A stretch of 64,000 bases of DNA from CAZJRB01 sp964547995 (GCA_964547995.1 CAZJRB010000025.1:1-64000), one strand, 5' to 3'; shown: positions 18,722 to 27,795, numbered from the stretch's first letter. Numbers and translations: made by a program. The notes: a model not told the origin generated them from the letters alone.

Positions 18722-18869
18722 GTAGGACGGGTCTCCCGACCCGTCTGTTGAATTGCCAAAAGGTTCCTTAGCCGCTGTTCACACGACAACTTACCAAGAG
18801 TGAGATCAACAAAGACCAGCAGAACGGTTTCTTCTCACGGAAAAAGACGGGTCGGGAGCCCCGTCCTAC
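18722..18869. repeat. 148-bp element with 25-bp inverted repeats
   Basis: 18722-18746 (GTAGGACGGGTCTCCCGACC and on) pairs with 18845-18869 with one mismatch. It ends 16 bases upstream of the cupin isomerase start, so it would lie in that gene's leader. Confidence 0.85.
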
Positions 18870-18885
18870 GCTACGGAGATAACAA

Positions 18886-19449
18886 ATGAGCGAAGCACAA
18901 ATCATGCAGCCGTTCGGCGTTGATATCGACCTGGTCGAGGGGGTAATGGCCGATCCGGACCGGCACCTGCTCCGCAACGTCTCGGCGATGGAGGGCCACT
19001 ACCGGGACGAAGCCGCCTGGCAAGCCTTGGTCGACGCCGGCGATCCGGTGCACTACGAGGTCTTCGAGAAAGACATCCCCGAGGCGTTTGGCCACGTGCT
19101 CTTCTGTATCAGCAAGCTCCAGCCCGGGCTGGTCGGCGAGGAATGCTTCATGACCAAGGGACACTACCACACGATCCTCGAAACGGCCGAATTGTATCTC
19201 TGCATCCGAGGCACCGGGTACATGGCGATGAAAACCCGGGACGGCGAGTGCGTGCTCGAGCCGATGTACCGCAACCGCATGGTCTACGTGCCGCCGTACT
19301 GGGCCCATCGCTCGATCAACACGGGCGACGAGCCGTTGATCTCGCTGTGTGCCTACCAGGCCGACGCGGGACACAACTACGGCGATATCGAGACGGAAGG
19401 GTTTCCGCGGCGGGTCTTCATCCGCGACGGGAAGGAGGTCGTCGAATGA
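18886..19449 (+). CDS. Cupin-type glucose-6-phosphate isomerase-like protein
   Basis: A 187-residue single-domain cupin resembling archaeal-type phosphoglucose isomerase. The metal-binding pattern is GHYH (H93, H95), E in ETAELYL, and the late His in YVPPYWAHRSIN. These enzymes interconvert glucose-6-phosphate and fructose-6-phosphate; here the substrate could be another sugar phosphate. GGAG precedes the ATG at 18886. The stop overlaps the next start (ATGA), so it is translationally coupled to the dehydrogenase. Confidence 0.82.
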   Translation: MSEAQIMQPFGVDIDLVEGVMADPDRHLLRNVSAMEGHYRDEAAWQALVDAGDPVHYEVFEKDIPEAFGHVLFCISKLQPGLVGEECFMTKGHYHTILETAELYLCIRGTGYMAMKTRDGECVLEPMYRNRMVYVPPYWAHRSINTGDEPLISLCAYQADAGHNYGDIETEGFPRRVFIRDGKEVVE

Positions 19450-20375
19450 CGAAAATCCTGGTAACGCCGCGGTCGGTCAGCCGGGACGGCCATCCGTCGC
19501 TCGATGCCCTGACGGCGGCCGGCTTCGAGGTCGTCTTCCCGACGCCCGGCCGCCAGCCGAACGAAGAAGAGTTGCTCGAGGCCCTGCCCGGCTGCGTGGG
19601 ATACCTCGCCGGCGTGGAGAAGATTTCGGCCAAGGCCCTGGAGTCCGCAAAGGACTTGAAAGTCATCAGCCGCAACGGGGTCGGCGTCGACAACATCGAC
19701 CTGGATGCGGCGGAAAAACTCGGCATCGCAATCTGCCGGACCGAAGGCGCCAACGCCCGGGGTGTGGCCGAGTTGGCCATCGGGATGATTTTTGCGATTG
19801 CTCGGTCCATATCCTACAGCGACAGCGCGATCAAGGCCGGCGGCTGGCAACGCCGCAAGGGGATCGAGTTGAAATCACGTACCCTGGGGCTGGTCGGCTG
19901 CGGCAAGATCGGTCAATTGGTGGCGGAGATGGCGTTGGGGCTCGGCATGGACGTCGTCGCGTACGATCCGTATCCCGACGAGTCGTTTGCCCCGTCCGAT
20001 CGGTTTCGCTTCGCGGCGCTCGACGAAGTGCTTGCCAAATCCGACGCAATCAGTCTCCACTGCCCGCCACCGGAAGATCGAAAGCCGCTGATCGACGCAG
20101 CGGCCCTGGCGAAAATGCGCGAGGGTGTGCTGTTGGTGAACACGGCTCGCGCAAGCCTCGTCGATGCCGATGCCCTGTTGGAGGCGTTGGACGCCGGCCA
20201 CGTCGCCGGTGTCGCTACCGACGTCTACGAAACCGAACCACCCGACGAGAATGAACGGTTGCCAAAGCACGATCGGGTAATCGCTACGCCGCACATCGGG
20301 TCGTTCACGCACGAAAGCGTCGACCGGGCAATGCACGCCGCCGTCGAGAACTTGCTAAAACACTTGAAAGGATAA
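19446..20375 (+). CDS. D-2-hydroxyacid dehydrogenase (phosphoglycerate dehydrogenase-like)
   Basis: A 309-residue NAD-dependent dehydrogenase. It shows VISRNGVGVDNIDL, the Rossmann motif GLVGCGKIGQLVA, VNTARASLVDADALLEAL with the substrate Arg, the Glu in DVYETEPPDEN, and the catalytic His in IATPHIGSFTHES. It lacks the ACT/ASB regulatory domains of long SerA proteins. The ATG at 19446 overlaps the cupin stop by four bases, and KDPG aldolase starts two bases after its stop, so the three form an operon. It probably reduces or oxidises a 2-keto/2-hydroxy acid in sugar-acid breakdown. Confidence 0.85.
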   Translation: MTKILVTPRSVSRDGHPSLDALTAAGFEVVFPTPGRQPNEEELLEALPGCVGYLAGVEKISAKALESAKDLKVISRNGVGVDNIDLDAAEKLGIAICRTEGANARGVAELAIGMIFAIARSISYSDSAIKAGGWQRRKGIELKSRTLGLVGCGKIGQLVAEMALGLGMDVVAYDPYPDESFAPSDRFRFAALDEVLAKSDAISLHCPPPEDRKPLIDAAALAKMREGVLLVNTARASLVDADALLEALDAGHVAGVATDVYETEPPDENERLPKHDRVIATPHIGSFTHESVDRAMHAAVENLLKHLKG

Positions 20376-20377
20376 CC

Positions 20378-21031
20378 ATGCCGGAAAACGTCTTTGAGAC
20401 CATTGCCAAATACGGCGTTGTGCCGGTGATTGCGATCGACTCGGTCGACGCGGCATTGCCGCTGTCCGATGCCCTGCTCGAGGGCGGGCTGCCGGTGATC
20501 GAGATCACGTTCCGGACCGAGGCGGCCGCCGAGGTCATCGAAAAAATCTGCCGGCATCGTCCCGAGATGCTCGTGGGTGCGGGCACGGTGCTCACGGTGG
20601 ACAATCTGGAGGCGGCCAAGAATTGCGGCGCGAAATTCGCCGTCGCGCCCGGCTTGAATCCCGAAATCGTCGCCGGGGCCCAAGAGATCGACTTGCCGTT
20701 TGAACCGGGTGTGGCAACGGCCAGCGACATCGAATGCGCTTTGTCGATGGAATGCACGATGCTGAAGTTTTTCCCGGCCGAGGCACTCGGCGGCGTGAAG
20801 ATGATCAAGGCCCTGGCCGCTCCCTACGCCCACACCGGCATGAAGTTCATCCCGACAGGCGGCATCAACGCCGAGAACCTCGAGTCGTACCTCGCGCTCG
20901 ATTCCGTGGCCGCCTGCGGGGGAACGTGGATCGCCAAGAAGCCGGACATCGCCGAAGGCCGCTGGGACGACATCTCCCAGCGGTGCAAAGCGGTCGGCGA
21001 AGTGGTTGCGAGAGTACTGAGTACTGAGTAG
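20378..21031 (+). CDS. eda: KDPG/KHG aldolase
   Basis: A 217-residue class I aldolase. Motifs follow E. coli Eda: PVIAIDSVDAALPLSDALLE, catalytic Glu in EITFRTEAA, GAGTVLT, the Schiff-base Lys in LKFFPAEALGG, and PTGGINAENLESYLALDSV. It cleaves 2-keto-3-deoxy-6-phosphogluconate (or 4-hydroxy-2-oxoglutarate) to pyruvate plus glyceraldehyde-3-phosphate (or glyoxylate). The last codons, encoding LSTE and the TAG stop, are part of a heptamer repeat array (21012-21039), so the natural C-terminus may have been altered by the repeat. Confidence 0.92.
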   Translation: MPENVFETIAKYGVVPVIAIDSVDAALPLSDALLEGGLPVIEITFRTEAAAEVIEKICRHRPEMLVGAGTVLTVDNLEAAKNCGAKFAVAPGLNPEIVAGAQEIDLPFEPGVATASDIECALSMECTMLKFFPAEALGGVKMIKALAAPYAHTGMKFIPTGGINAENLESYLALDSVAACGGTWIAKKPDIAEGRWDDISQRCKAVGEVVARVLSTE

Positions 21032-21039
21032 TGGATAGA
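21012..21039. repeat. Heptanucleotide tandem array overlapping the eda stop
   Basis: Units GAGTACT, GAGTACT, GAGTAGT, GGATAGA in phase. The eda stop codon (21029-21031) lies in the third unit. Confidence 0.8.
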
Positions 21040-21046
21040 GCAAAAG

Positions 21047-21067
21047 CCCTGGCACTGCGTGCCAGGG
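21047..21067. repeat. GCACTGCGTGC hairpin
   Basis: CCCTGGCAC-TGC-GTGCCAGGG, identical to the hairpin at 18688-18708, placed just after a heptamer array. It lies in the open frame upstream of the UlaG-like gene. Confidence 0.75.
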
Positions 21068-21093
21068 TTCGGATCGAACCCCTGAGTGAACTT

Positions 21094-21945
21094 GTGGAAC
21101 TCCACGTACAACCCGGCGGCGTCAAGGCTCTGTTTTCGGAACACGTTGCCGACAATACCGTGGGTCTGGCGTGGCTGGGGCAGGCCGGTTTCGCCGTGCG
21201 ATGCGGCACGCGGCGGCTGATGATCGATCCGTATCTGTCGGATTCCCTCGCCGAGAAATACCGCGGCAAGGAGTTCCCGCACGTCCGGATGATGCCGCCG
21301 CCGGTCGAGCCGGACGAAGTGCGGGACCTTGACCTCGTTCTGTGTACGCACCGCCATAGCGACCACATGGACCCCGGCACGTTGCCGGTGATCGCGAAGA
21401 ACAACCCCAAGTGCCGGTTCGTCGTGCCGGCGGCAGAGCGGGAGTCGGCAATCGGCGTCGGGTTGCCGGCGGAGCGGATCATTGCGGTCAATGCGGGCGA
21501 GGTGATTTCGCCGATCGACGAAATTGAGATTACAGCCGTCCCGGCGGCACACGAAGAACTCAAGACAAACGACAAGGGCGAGCATCATTTTCTCGGATAC
21601 ATCCTGCGGCTGGCCGGGGTGTGCATCTATCACAGCGGCGATTGCGTCCCGTACGACGGCCTGGCCGGGCAACTCCGCTCGGCGCAAATCGATCTGGCGT
21701 TGCTGCCGGTTAATGGGCGGGATGAATACCGCACAAGCCGCGGCATCATCGGAAACATGACGTTTGACGAAGCGGCGATGCTGTGCCACGACGCCGGTAT
21801 CCCACGGATGATTCCACACCATTTCGGGATGTTCGATTTCAATACGGTCGATCCGGAGGAGTTGCGGAAGAATATCGGACAAGCGGGCGGCGGCTTGCAG
21901 TGCGTGTTGCCGACGGCGGATTTGCACTTCGTTCTGATGAAATGA
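21094..21945 (+). CDS. UlaG-like metallo-beta-lactamase-fold hydrolase
   Basis: A protein of about 283 residues. After a short N-terminus it has GLAWLGQAGFAVRCGTRRLM, the metal motif THRHSDHMD, ITAVPAAHEELKT, IYHSGDCVPYDGL and a late IPHHFGMFD, all as in UlaG-type lactonases/phosphodiesterases. Possible substrates are sugar-acid lactones, which fits the neighbours. The frame is open from GTG 21031, but that part translates the repeats after eda; GTG 21094 is the more family-like start, though its ribosome-binding site is weak. Confidence 0.75.
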   Translation: MELHVQPGGVKALFSEHVADNTVGLAWLGQAGFAVRCGTRRLMIDPYLSDSLAEKYRGKEFPHVRMMPPPVEPDEVRDLDLVLCTHRHSDHMDPGTLPVIAKNNPKCRFVVPAAERESAIGVGLPAERIIAVNAGEVISPIDEIEITAVPAAHEELKTNDKGEHHFLGYILRLAGVCIYHSGDCVPYDGLAGQLRSAQIDLALLPVNGRDEYRTSRGIIGNMTFDEAAMLCHDAGIPRMIPHHFGMFDFNTVDPEELRKNIGQAGGGLQCVLPTADLHFVLMK

Positions 21946-21983
21946 TTGCGTGAGAGAAAACTCGCATAGTGTTTTCACCGGAA

Positions 21984-22004
21984 CCCCCGCACACAGTGCG
22001 GGGG
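21984..22004. repeat. GCACTGCGTGC-type hairpin (reverse orientation)
   Basis: CCCCCGCAC-ACA-GTGCGGGGG, 9-bp stem; the reverse complement has the core GCACTGTGTGC. No heptamer array adjoins this copy. Confidence 0.7.
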
Positions 22005-22054
22005 CTTTGGCAGAACAACTCCATTCCGTCTGCTTACGGCAGTAGAAGTGTTGC

Positions 22055-22083
22055 TTGATTTTCTGCGGCCGTAGTGCTATGCT
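22055..22083 (+). promoter_or_regulatory. Promoter of the TIM-barrel/epimerase operon
   Basis: TTGATT (22055-22060), 17-bp spacer, TATGCT (22078-22083) preceded by TG (extended -10). It is 50 bases upstream of the start codon at 22134. Confidence 0.45.
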
Positions 22084-22133
22084 ACGGGTTTGCCTGTAAA
22101 TGCTCACTTTTCCGTCTACGAGGACCACGAGCC

Positions 22134-23033
22134 ATGAATCCGAACGAATATTACGCCTTTAGCCGTCGTCGATTTCTAGCCAGTGCCGCGTTGGGAACCG
22201 CTGCGGCGGTTGCCGGGCCGGGATTGCCCAACTCGGCCCTGGCCGCCGAAAAGCGATGGAAGATGAAACTCTCCTGCTCGACGATCTGCTTCTCGAAGCT
22301 TCCGATAGAACAGGCGATCGAGCGGATTGCAAAACTGGGATTCGAGAGCGTGGATATATGGAGCGCCCACGCCGGCTGCCCCCACCTGGACGACGTGCAG
22401 ACCCGGCTCGGGGCGGACGGATTGAAGGAAGTCCTCGAAAAGAACAAGGTGAAGCTCTACGCCTTTTCGGTCTATCACGGCGGTTACCCGAAGTATGCCG
22501 AGCTGCTCGGCAAGGCCGGCGGCGGCATCGCGATCCACGGATGCCCCAAGGGCGGAAATGCCAAAGAGCTGACCGCCAGAATGAAAAACGCCATCGAGAG
22601 TCTCAAGGGCGAAGTCGAGCTGGCCGAGAAGTACGATTCCTACGTGGCGGTCGAAAACCACGGCGGGTCGCTGCTGAATTCGCTCGATTCCTTCAAGGCG
22701 TTTGCCGACATCAACAAGAGCCCGCGGCTGGGGATCGCACTGGCCCCCTACCATCTCCAAAGGGCAAAGGCATCGATTGAAGAGGCGATTGCCATAAGCG
22801 GCAAGCATTTGCTCTTCTTCTATGCGTGGCAGGCCGCCAAGGGAACCGGGCAACTGCCGGGTGTCGGGCCGGCCGATTGCACGCCGTGGATCGCCGCGCT
22901 GGCCAAGGCCGGATACCAGTGGTACGTCAACCCGTTCATGCATCACGAGCCGGAGCCGGACGAGATGGCGAAGCTGATGGCGAAGTCCTGCGATTACTTG
23001 AATGAGTGCTACGCGAAGGCGGTGCCGGCATAG
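22134..23033 (+). CDS. Tat-exported sugar phosphate isomerase/epimerase-like TIM barrel
   Basis: A 299-residue protein with a twin-arginine signal (SRRRFLASAALGTAAAVAGP, residues 9-28), then an AP-endonuclease-2/xylose-isomerase-like barrel: KLSCSTICFSKLPIEQAIER, LGFESVDIWSAH, VAVENHGGS, LGIALAPYHL. Metal-binding Glu and His residues are present but the set is not certain. Proteins of this type are common in planctomycetes and act on exported sugar substrates. AGGA lies upstream of ATG 22134. It begins the three-gene operon with the epimerase and CPBP genes. Confidence 0.8.
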   Translation: MNPNEYYAFSRRRFLASAALGTAAAVAGPGLPNSALAAEKRWKMKLSCSTICFSKLPIEQAIERIAKLGFESVDIWSAHAGCPHLDDVQTRLGADGLKEVLEKNKVKLYAFSVYHGGYPKYAELLGKAGGGIAIHGCPKGGNAKELTARMKNAIESLKGEVELAEKYDSYVAVENHGGSLLNSLDSFKAFADINKSPRLGIALAPYHLQRAKASIEEAIAISGKHLLFFYAWQAAKGTGQLPGVGPADCTPWIAALAKAGYQWYVNPFMHHEPEPDEMAKLMAKSCDYLNECYAKAVPA

Positions 23034-23046
23034 CTCCAGGATGATC

Positions 23047-24087
23047 ATGGAACCAAGCGACAAGATTTTCGTCACCGGGAGCACGGGGTTTATCGGGACC
23101 CGGCTCGTCGCGGCATTGACCGATCGGGGACATTCCGTCCGGGCACTCAGCCGGCGTGAAAACCCGGAACCGCCCCCCGGCTGGGAAGGCGAGGATGAAG
23201 GACCCTTGCAGCACGATCTGGTGGAACTCGTCCGCGGCGACGTCACCGACCGCGAATCGCTCGCCCGGGGTATGGAAGGATGCACGTACGTCTTCCATCT
23301 CGCCGGCTATGCCAAGAACTGGGCCCGAAGCCGCAAGACGTATCACGACGTCAACGTCGAGGGCGTGCGAAACGTGCTCGATGCGGCCGGGAAGTCGGGC
23401 ATCAAGCGGGTGGTGGGCACTTCGACGATCGCCACCCTCGGTCCGACGCTCCGGGGCGCCGTCGGCAACGAAGACATGCCGCGGATCAACGAACGCTTTT
23501 TCACCGACTACGAAGAGACCAAAACGCTCGGCGAGCGGCTGATGATCGAGCGGGCAAAGGAGGGGTTTCCGGTGGTCGTTGTCAATCCGACCCGCGTCTA
23601 CGGCCCCGGACATCTGACCGAGGCGAACTCACTGGCCCGGCTGATCGACGACTACGATCGCGGCAAGTTCCCCGTGCTGCTGAACGGGGGCGTGAACGTC
23701 GGTAATTACGTCTTTGTCGACGATGTCGTGCAAGGGCACCTCTTGGCGATGGAGAAGGGCCGCATCGGCGACCGCTACATCCTGGGCGGCAAAAACGTCT
23801 CGCTGAAGGAGTTCTTCCACACCGTTGACGAGATCAGCGGCAAACGGCACTTCCAGATCCCCATTTGGTGGCTTTCGCCGATGGTATTCGCCTATTTCAT
23901 GAAATTTCGGGCAACCCTTTTCGGGATTTATCCCCAAATTACGCCCGGCTGGATACGGACTTACACGACCGAAGCAAACTTCTCCTCCGACAAGGCGGTC
24001 TCGGAATTGGGATACGAGCCGACGCCGCTTCGCGAGGGGATTCGGATCACGTACGAGTGGCTTATGCGCATCAGGAACGAGACATGA
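23047..24087 (+). CDS. NAD-dependent epimerase/dehydratase (extended SDR)
   Basis: A 346-residue extended short-chain dehydrogenase. It has FVTGSTGFIGTRLVAAL (8-24), FHLAGYAKNWARS, a Ser/Thr segment VVGTSTIATLG, the catalytic Tyr-x3-Lys in YEETKTLGE, and NPTRVYGPG. It resembles the dihydroflavonol-reductase/hopanoid-associated epimerase group and probably acts on a nucleotide sugar or lipid-linked substrate. ATG 23047 is chosen over ATG 23041 on spacing. The stop overlaps the CPBP start (ATGA), so the genes are coupled. Confidence 0.85.
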   Translation: MEPSDKIFVTGSTGFIGTRLVAALTDRGHSVRALSRRENPEPPPGWEGEDEGPLQHDLVELVRGDVTDRESLARGMEGCTYVFHLAGYAKNWARSRKTYHDVNVEGVRNVLDAAGKSGIKRVVGTSTIATLGPTLRGAVGNEDMPRINERFFTDYEETKTLGERLMIERAKEGFPVVVVNPTRVYGPGHLTEANSLARLIDDYDRGKFPVLLNGGVNVGNYVFVDDVVQGHLLAMEKGRIGDRYILGGKNVSLKEFFHTVDEISGKRHFQIPIWWLSPMVFAYFMKFRATLFGIYPQITPGWIRTYTTEANFSSDKAVSELGYEPTPLREGIRITYEWLMRIRNET

Positions 24088-24809
24088 CGCAATCCAAGGG
24101 CCCGGTTGCCGCCGTGCTCGATTCGCTCCGCGGCGGCCAACTAAAACCGACCGTGATCCTGTTGAGTTCCGCGGTGCTGATGCTCGCGTGGTGGCACTTC
24201 GGCTCGCCGGAGTTCTACGGGGAGCATTTTGCCCCGTACTGGACCCTGTGGGAAAACGCCGCCGCAACGGCGGCCGTCTATTCGTTCGTCGCGAGCTTTC
24301 TCCTGCTGGGCGCCGTGCCGGCACTCATCGTCAAGCTGTTGCTGCGCGAGCGGCTGGCCGACTACGGCGTCGGCTTCGGCGTGCCGAAGTACACGATCCG
24401 CTCTTTCCTGATACTCGCTCCGCTGTTTGTCCTGTTCGGGTACACGGCGTCGCTGGTCCCGGCTGTCCGCGAGTACTATCCGATCAACCGGCAGACGGAC
24501 ATGCCGGCCGGATTGTTCGGCTTCAACACCTGCATGTATGTACTCTTCTACCTGGGCTGGGAATTCCATTTCCGGGGGTTTCTCCAGTTCGGGCTGCGCG
24601 ATTCGATGGGACCGGTCAACGCGGTGTTGGTTCAGGTGATGGCTTCGAGCCTGTTGCACATCGGCAAACCGACCAGCGAGGCCTTCGCGTCGATCGCCGC
24701 GGGCATCCTCTGGGGAATTCTGGCCTTTCGCACCCGGTCGCTGCTCTCCGGCCTGCTCCAACACGCAATCTTGGGGATCACGCTTGATTGGTGCATCTGC
24801 TACATGTAA
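24084..24809 (+). CDS. CPBP-family intramembrane protease
   Basis: A 241-residue membrane protein with several hydrophobic helices. The Abi/CPBP motif set is recognisable: WEFHFRGFLQF (a variant EExxxR with Trp in place of the first Glu), SSLLHIGKP with the second His, and LLQHAILGITLDW with the third. Members cleave prenylated or membrane-bound proteins or act in bacteriocin immunity. It overlaps the epimerase stop by four bases and converges with the sigma-like gene, whose stop is four bases away. Confidence 0.75.
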   Translation: MTQSKGPVAAVLDSLRGGQLKPTVILLSSAVLMLAWWHFGSPEFYGEHFAPYWTLWENAAATAAVYSFVASFLLLGAVPALIVKLLLRERLADYGVGFGVPKYTIRSFLILAPLFVLFGYTASLVPAVREYYPINRQTDMPAGLFGFNTCMYVLFYLGWEFHFRGFLQFGLRDSMGPVNAVLVQVMASSLLHIGKPTSEAFASIAAGILWGILAFRTRSLLSGLLQHAILGITLDWCICYM

Positions 24810-24813
24810 CGGC

Positions 24814-25242
24814 CTACAACTCGTGCAGAAATTCCCGGAGATCGTCCGCACGGAACCGGAGTTTCTTCAGCGCCTTTGCCTGAAGCTGGCGAATGCGTTC
24901 CCGGGTGAGTTGAAAGACATACCCCGTCTCGGCGAGCGTGTAGGCGTGGCCGTCGCCCAGCCCGAACCGCATTTCCAGAATGGCCCGGTCGCGGTACGTG
25001 AGCACGTCCAGCGCCGAATCGATCTGCGCGCGCAACTCCCGAAGCGCCATCTCGCCGTCGGGCGAAAAGGGCATGCCGAGGCGGTCCTCCGGCAGTTCGT
25101 CGGCAAAGACCGCACAAAGAAAATACCGTTCCGGGGTTGTCGCCTTGGTAGCCACAATCAATTCCCGATGAGTCCAGCAGTAGGATTTCCCCAAGATAGC
25201 GACATGACGATTCTTTGAATAGCCCCCCGCAAGAGTTAGCAC
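24814..25242 (-). CDS. Protein with only a sigma-70 region 4 (truncated sigma factor?)
   Basis: A frame of 142 codons. Residues 65-140 match regions 3.2-4 of group 1/2 sigma-70 factors: LRELRAQIDSALDVLTYRDR, AILEMRFGLGDGHAYTLAET and the helix-turn-helix VFQLTRERIRQLQAKALKKL. No region 2 or 3 is present upstream. It could be a free-standing DNA-binding or -35-recognising regulator, or the remnant of a sigma gene. The start is uncertain: GTG 25242 is the longest, GTG 25155 would leave just the core domain. Confidence 0.55.
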   Translation of the reverse strand: MLTLAGGYSKNRHVAILGKSYCWTHRELIVATKATTPERYFLCAVFADELPEDRLGMPFSPDGEMALRELRAQIDSALDVLTYRDRAILEMRFGLGDGHAYTLAETGYVFQLTRERIRQLQAKALKKLRFRADDLREFLHEL

Positions 25243-25500
25243 AGTATAACACTCGCGGGCCCCAGTCCCGGGCGCCCGTACTTCGGTCGTTTCTACACAA
25301 AAAGGGCAAGCGCCGCCACGGTCGTTACCGCCCTTGTGAAAAGAGAACGGCCTTTCCGGCTGATCGGCCTCTCTGACAGCTCACCCATAGGTGTTACAAA
25401 CTCGTTGCGCACAAACGGGCCGTTTTCTGCGACAATAACTCTGGTGACAACAAACCGAGCAGGGTCCTATCCGAGTTCGAAACGCGAAAGGAGATTCGAC

Positions 25501-27795
25501 ATGAAACGAGTCGTACTTCAGTGGCCGGCCGCGATCACAGCGGCGGCGGTTCTTTGGCTTGCGGCGGGCGCCGACGCCCAGGTGCGGCACCACATTTCGA
25601 TCCGGGCGGTCTCGTCGAACGTGATCGTGCCGCAGTCGCGGTCCTTTGCCGTCAACCGCCGGCAGAAAATCGAGATCACTAATGTGAAAGTGGGCGTGGT
25701 CATCCTCGAACAGGCGGCCACCACCACCATGGACATCGATCTGAAAAACCCGACCGGCTCGCGGCTCGAAGCGGAACTGCTCGTGCCGGTGCCCGACGGC
25801 GCAGCAATCCGCGGGTTCGACTTTGCCGGGGCAGGCAAAGAGCCTTCCGCCGAATTGCTGCCGAAAGATAAGGCGAAGGCCACGTACAAGTCGATCGTAG
25901 CAAAGATCAAGGACCCGGCCCTGCTGGAATTCGCCGGGTACAACCTGATTCGATCGAGCGTGTTTCCGGTGCCCGCCCGCGGCACGCAGAAGATCCGGCT
26001 GACGTACGAGAACCTTCTGCCGGCCGACGGCGACCGGGTCGACTACGCGCTGCCGCGGACCGAATCGATCGACTACAAGGTCCCGTGGGAGGTGTCGATC
26101 AAGATCAAGTCGAAGCGGCCGATCTCGACGGTCTACTCCCCGAGCCATGAAATCAGCTTCGCCCGCGCCGGAAAGTACGTCGCCCAGGTGAAGCTCGGCC
26201 GCGAAGCAATGAGCGAGCCGGGCCCGCTTCAGCTTTCCTACTTGCAGGATGCCGGCGAGGGCGTTGCCGCCTCGCTGATTGCTTACCCCGACGCCAAGAC
26301 CGACGGCGGGTATTTCCTGCTCTTGGCCGGATTGCCGGCGGCAGACAACGGCGTCGACGAAAATGGCGACCCCAAGGTCAAACGCGAAGTGACCATTGTG
26401 ATCGACCGCAGCGGTTCGATGGCGGGCGAAAAGCTCGAACAGGCCAAGAAGGCGGCCCTGCAAGTGGTCGACGGACTCTACCGCGGCGAGGCCTTCAATA
26501 TTATTGACTACTCCGACTGGATTTCGAGCTTCGCCTCGAAGCCGGTTGTCAAGAACAAGAAAAACGCCGAATCCGCCCGGCACTACATCCGCAAGCTTAC
26601 CTCCGGCGGCGGCACGAATATCCATGATTCGTTGGTCGAGGCCCTGCGGCCCGAGCCGATTGAGGACATGCTGCCGATTGTGCTGTTTCTGACCGACGGG
26701 CTGCCGACGGTCGGCGTCCGCAGCGAGGTGAAAATCCGCGAGGCCGCCAAGAAAGCGAACAAGTACGACCGCCGGATCTTCACATTCGGCGTCGGCTATG
26801 ATGTGAACGCTCCGCTGCTGTCGCACATCGCCCGCGGCGCCAGGGCCACGAGCACGTTCGTCCTGCCCAACGAGGAGATCGAAGCCAAGGTCTCGCAGGT
26901 CTACAAGCGGTTGTTCGGCCCGGTTCTTTCGGAACCCGAGCTGGAAGTGGTCAACGCGGACGGCAAGGTTACCACGCGGCGGGTGTCCGACCTGATGCCG
27001 GCGACCATGCCCGACCTGTTCGAGGGCGATAAGCTCGTGGTGCTCGGCAAGTACTCGGGCGAGAAGCCGCTGAAGTTCCGGCTGACCGGCGACTACCACG
27101 GGAAACGCCGCAAGTTCAAGTTCGATTTCAAGCTCGATAAGGCAACGACGCGAAACAGCTTCGTCCCGCGGCTCTGGGCCAGCCGGAAGATCGCCATGCT
27201 GATCGACGAAATCCGCCAGGCCGGCGCCGATAAGGACAAGAGCGCCTCGGTAATCGCCGCCACCGCGAAAAACGATCCGGAGATGAAGGAGCTGGTCGAC
27301 GAGATCGTCCGGCTCTCGGTCGAGCACGGCATCCTGACCGAGTTCACCGCGTTTCTCGCCAAGGAAGGGACCGACCTGAGCGGCCGCAGTGCCATTCTGG
27401 CCGAGGCCAACCGGAACCTTCAGCACCGGGCGGTCGCCGGCCGCGTCGGCGTGGGGGCCGTCAACCAGGTCCGCAACGACAATTTCCAACACAGCCAGAT
27501 CCACCTGAACCGCGGAAATGTTTACTACGACCAGAACATGAACCGCGTGCAGATCAGCCGCGTGCAGCAGATCAACGACCGGGCATTCTTCCAGCGCGGA
27601 AACCGCTGGATCGACGGGGCCGCGATCAACAGCCGTGCGGGCGTCGAGCCGCAGCGGACCATTACCGTCGGCTCGCCCGAGTTCATGCAACTGGCCGAAC
27701 GCCTCACGGCCGAAAACCGCCAGGGCACCCTCTCGATGTCCGGAGAGATCCTCCTGCACGTCGACGGGCGGAATATCCTGATTCGAGGAGAGTAG
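25501..27795 (+). CDS. Secreted VIT and von Willebrand A domain protein
   Basis: A 764-residue protein. A signal peptide (to about residue 26, GADAQ) precedes a VIT domain (about 45-200; DLKNPTGSRLEAELLVPVPD) and a VWA domain near 295-480 with the metal-ion site DRSGS (302-306) and FLTDGLPTVG. The C-terminal third carries degenerate segments such as FFQRGNRWIDG. VIT-VWA proteins are surface or periplasmic binding scaffolds; ligands are unknown. GAAAGGAG precedes the ATG at 25501. It is the first of three same-strand secreted-protein genes, with a paralogue directly downstream. Confidence 0.85.
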   Translation: MKRVVLQWPAAITAAAVLWLAAGADAQVRHHISIRAVSSNVIVPQSRSFAVNRRQKIEITNVKVGVVILEQAATTTMDIDLKNPTGSRLEAELLVPVPDGAAIRGFDFAGAGKEPSAELLPKDKAKATYKSIVAKIKDPALLEFAGYNLIRSSVFPVPARGTQKIRLTYENLLPADGDRVDYALPRTESIDYKVPWEVSIKIKSKRPISTVYSPSHEISFARAGKYVAQVKLGREAMSEPGPLQLSYLQDAGEGVAASLIAYPDAKTDGGYFLLLAGLPAADNGVDENGDPKVKREVTIVIDRSGSMAGEKLEQAKKAALQVVDGLYRGEAFNIIDYSDWISSFASKPVVKNKKNAESARHYIRKLTSGGGTNIHDSLVEALRPEPIEDMLPIVLFLTDGLPTVGVRSEVKIREAAKKANKYDRRIFTFGVGYDVNAPLLSHIARGARATSTFVLPNEEIEAKVSQVYKRLFGPVLSEPELEVVNADGKVTTRRVSDLMPATMPDLFEGDKLVVLGKYSGEKPLKFRLTGDYHGKRRKFKFDFKLDKATTRNSFVPRLWASRKIAMLIDEIRQAGADKDKSASVIAATAKNDPEMKELVDEIVRLSVEHGILTEFTAFLAKEGTDLSGRSAILAEANRNLQHRAVAGRVGVGAVNQVRNDNFQHSQIHLNRGNVYYDQNMNRVQISRVQQINDRAFFQRGNRWIDGAAINSRAGVEPQRTITVGSPEFMQLAERLTAENRQGTLSMSGEILLHVDGRNILIRGE

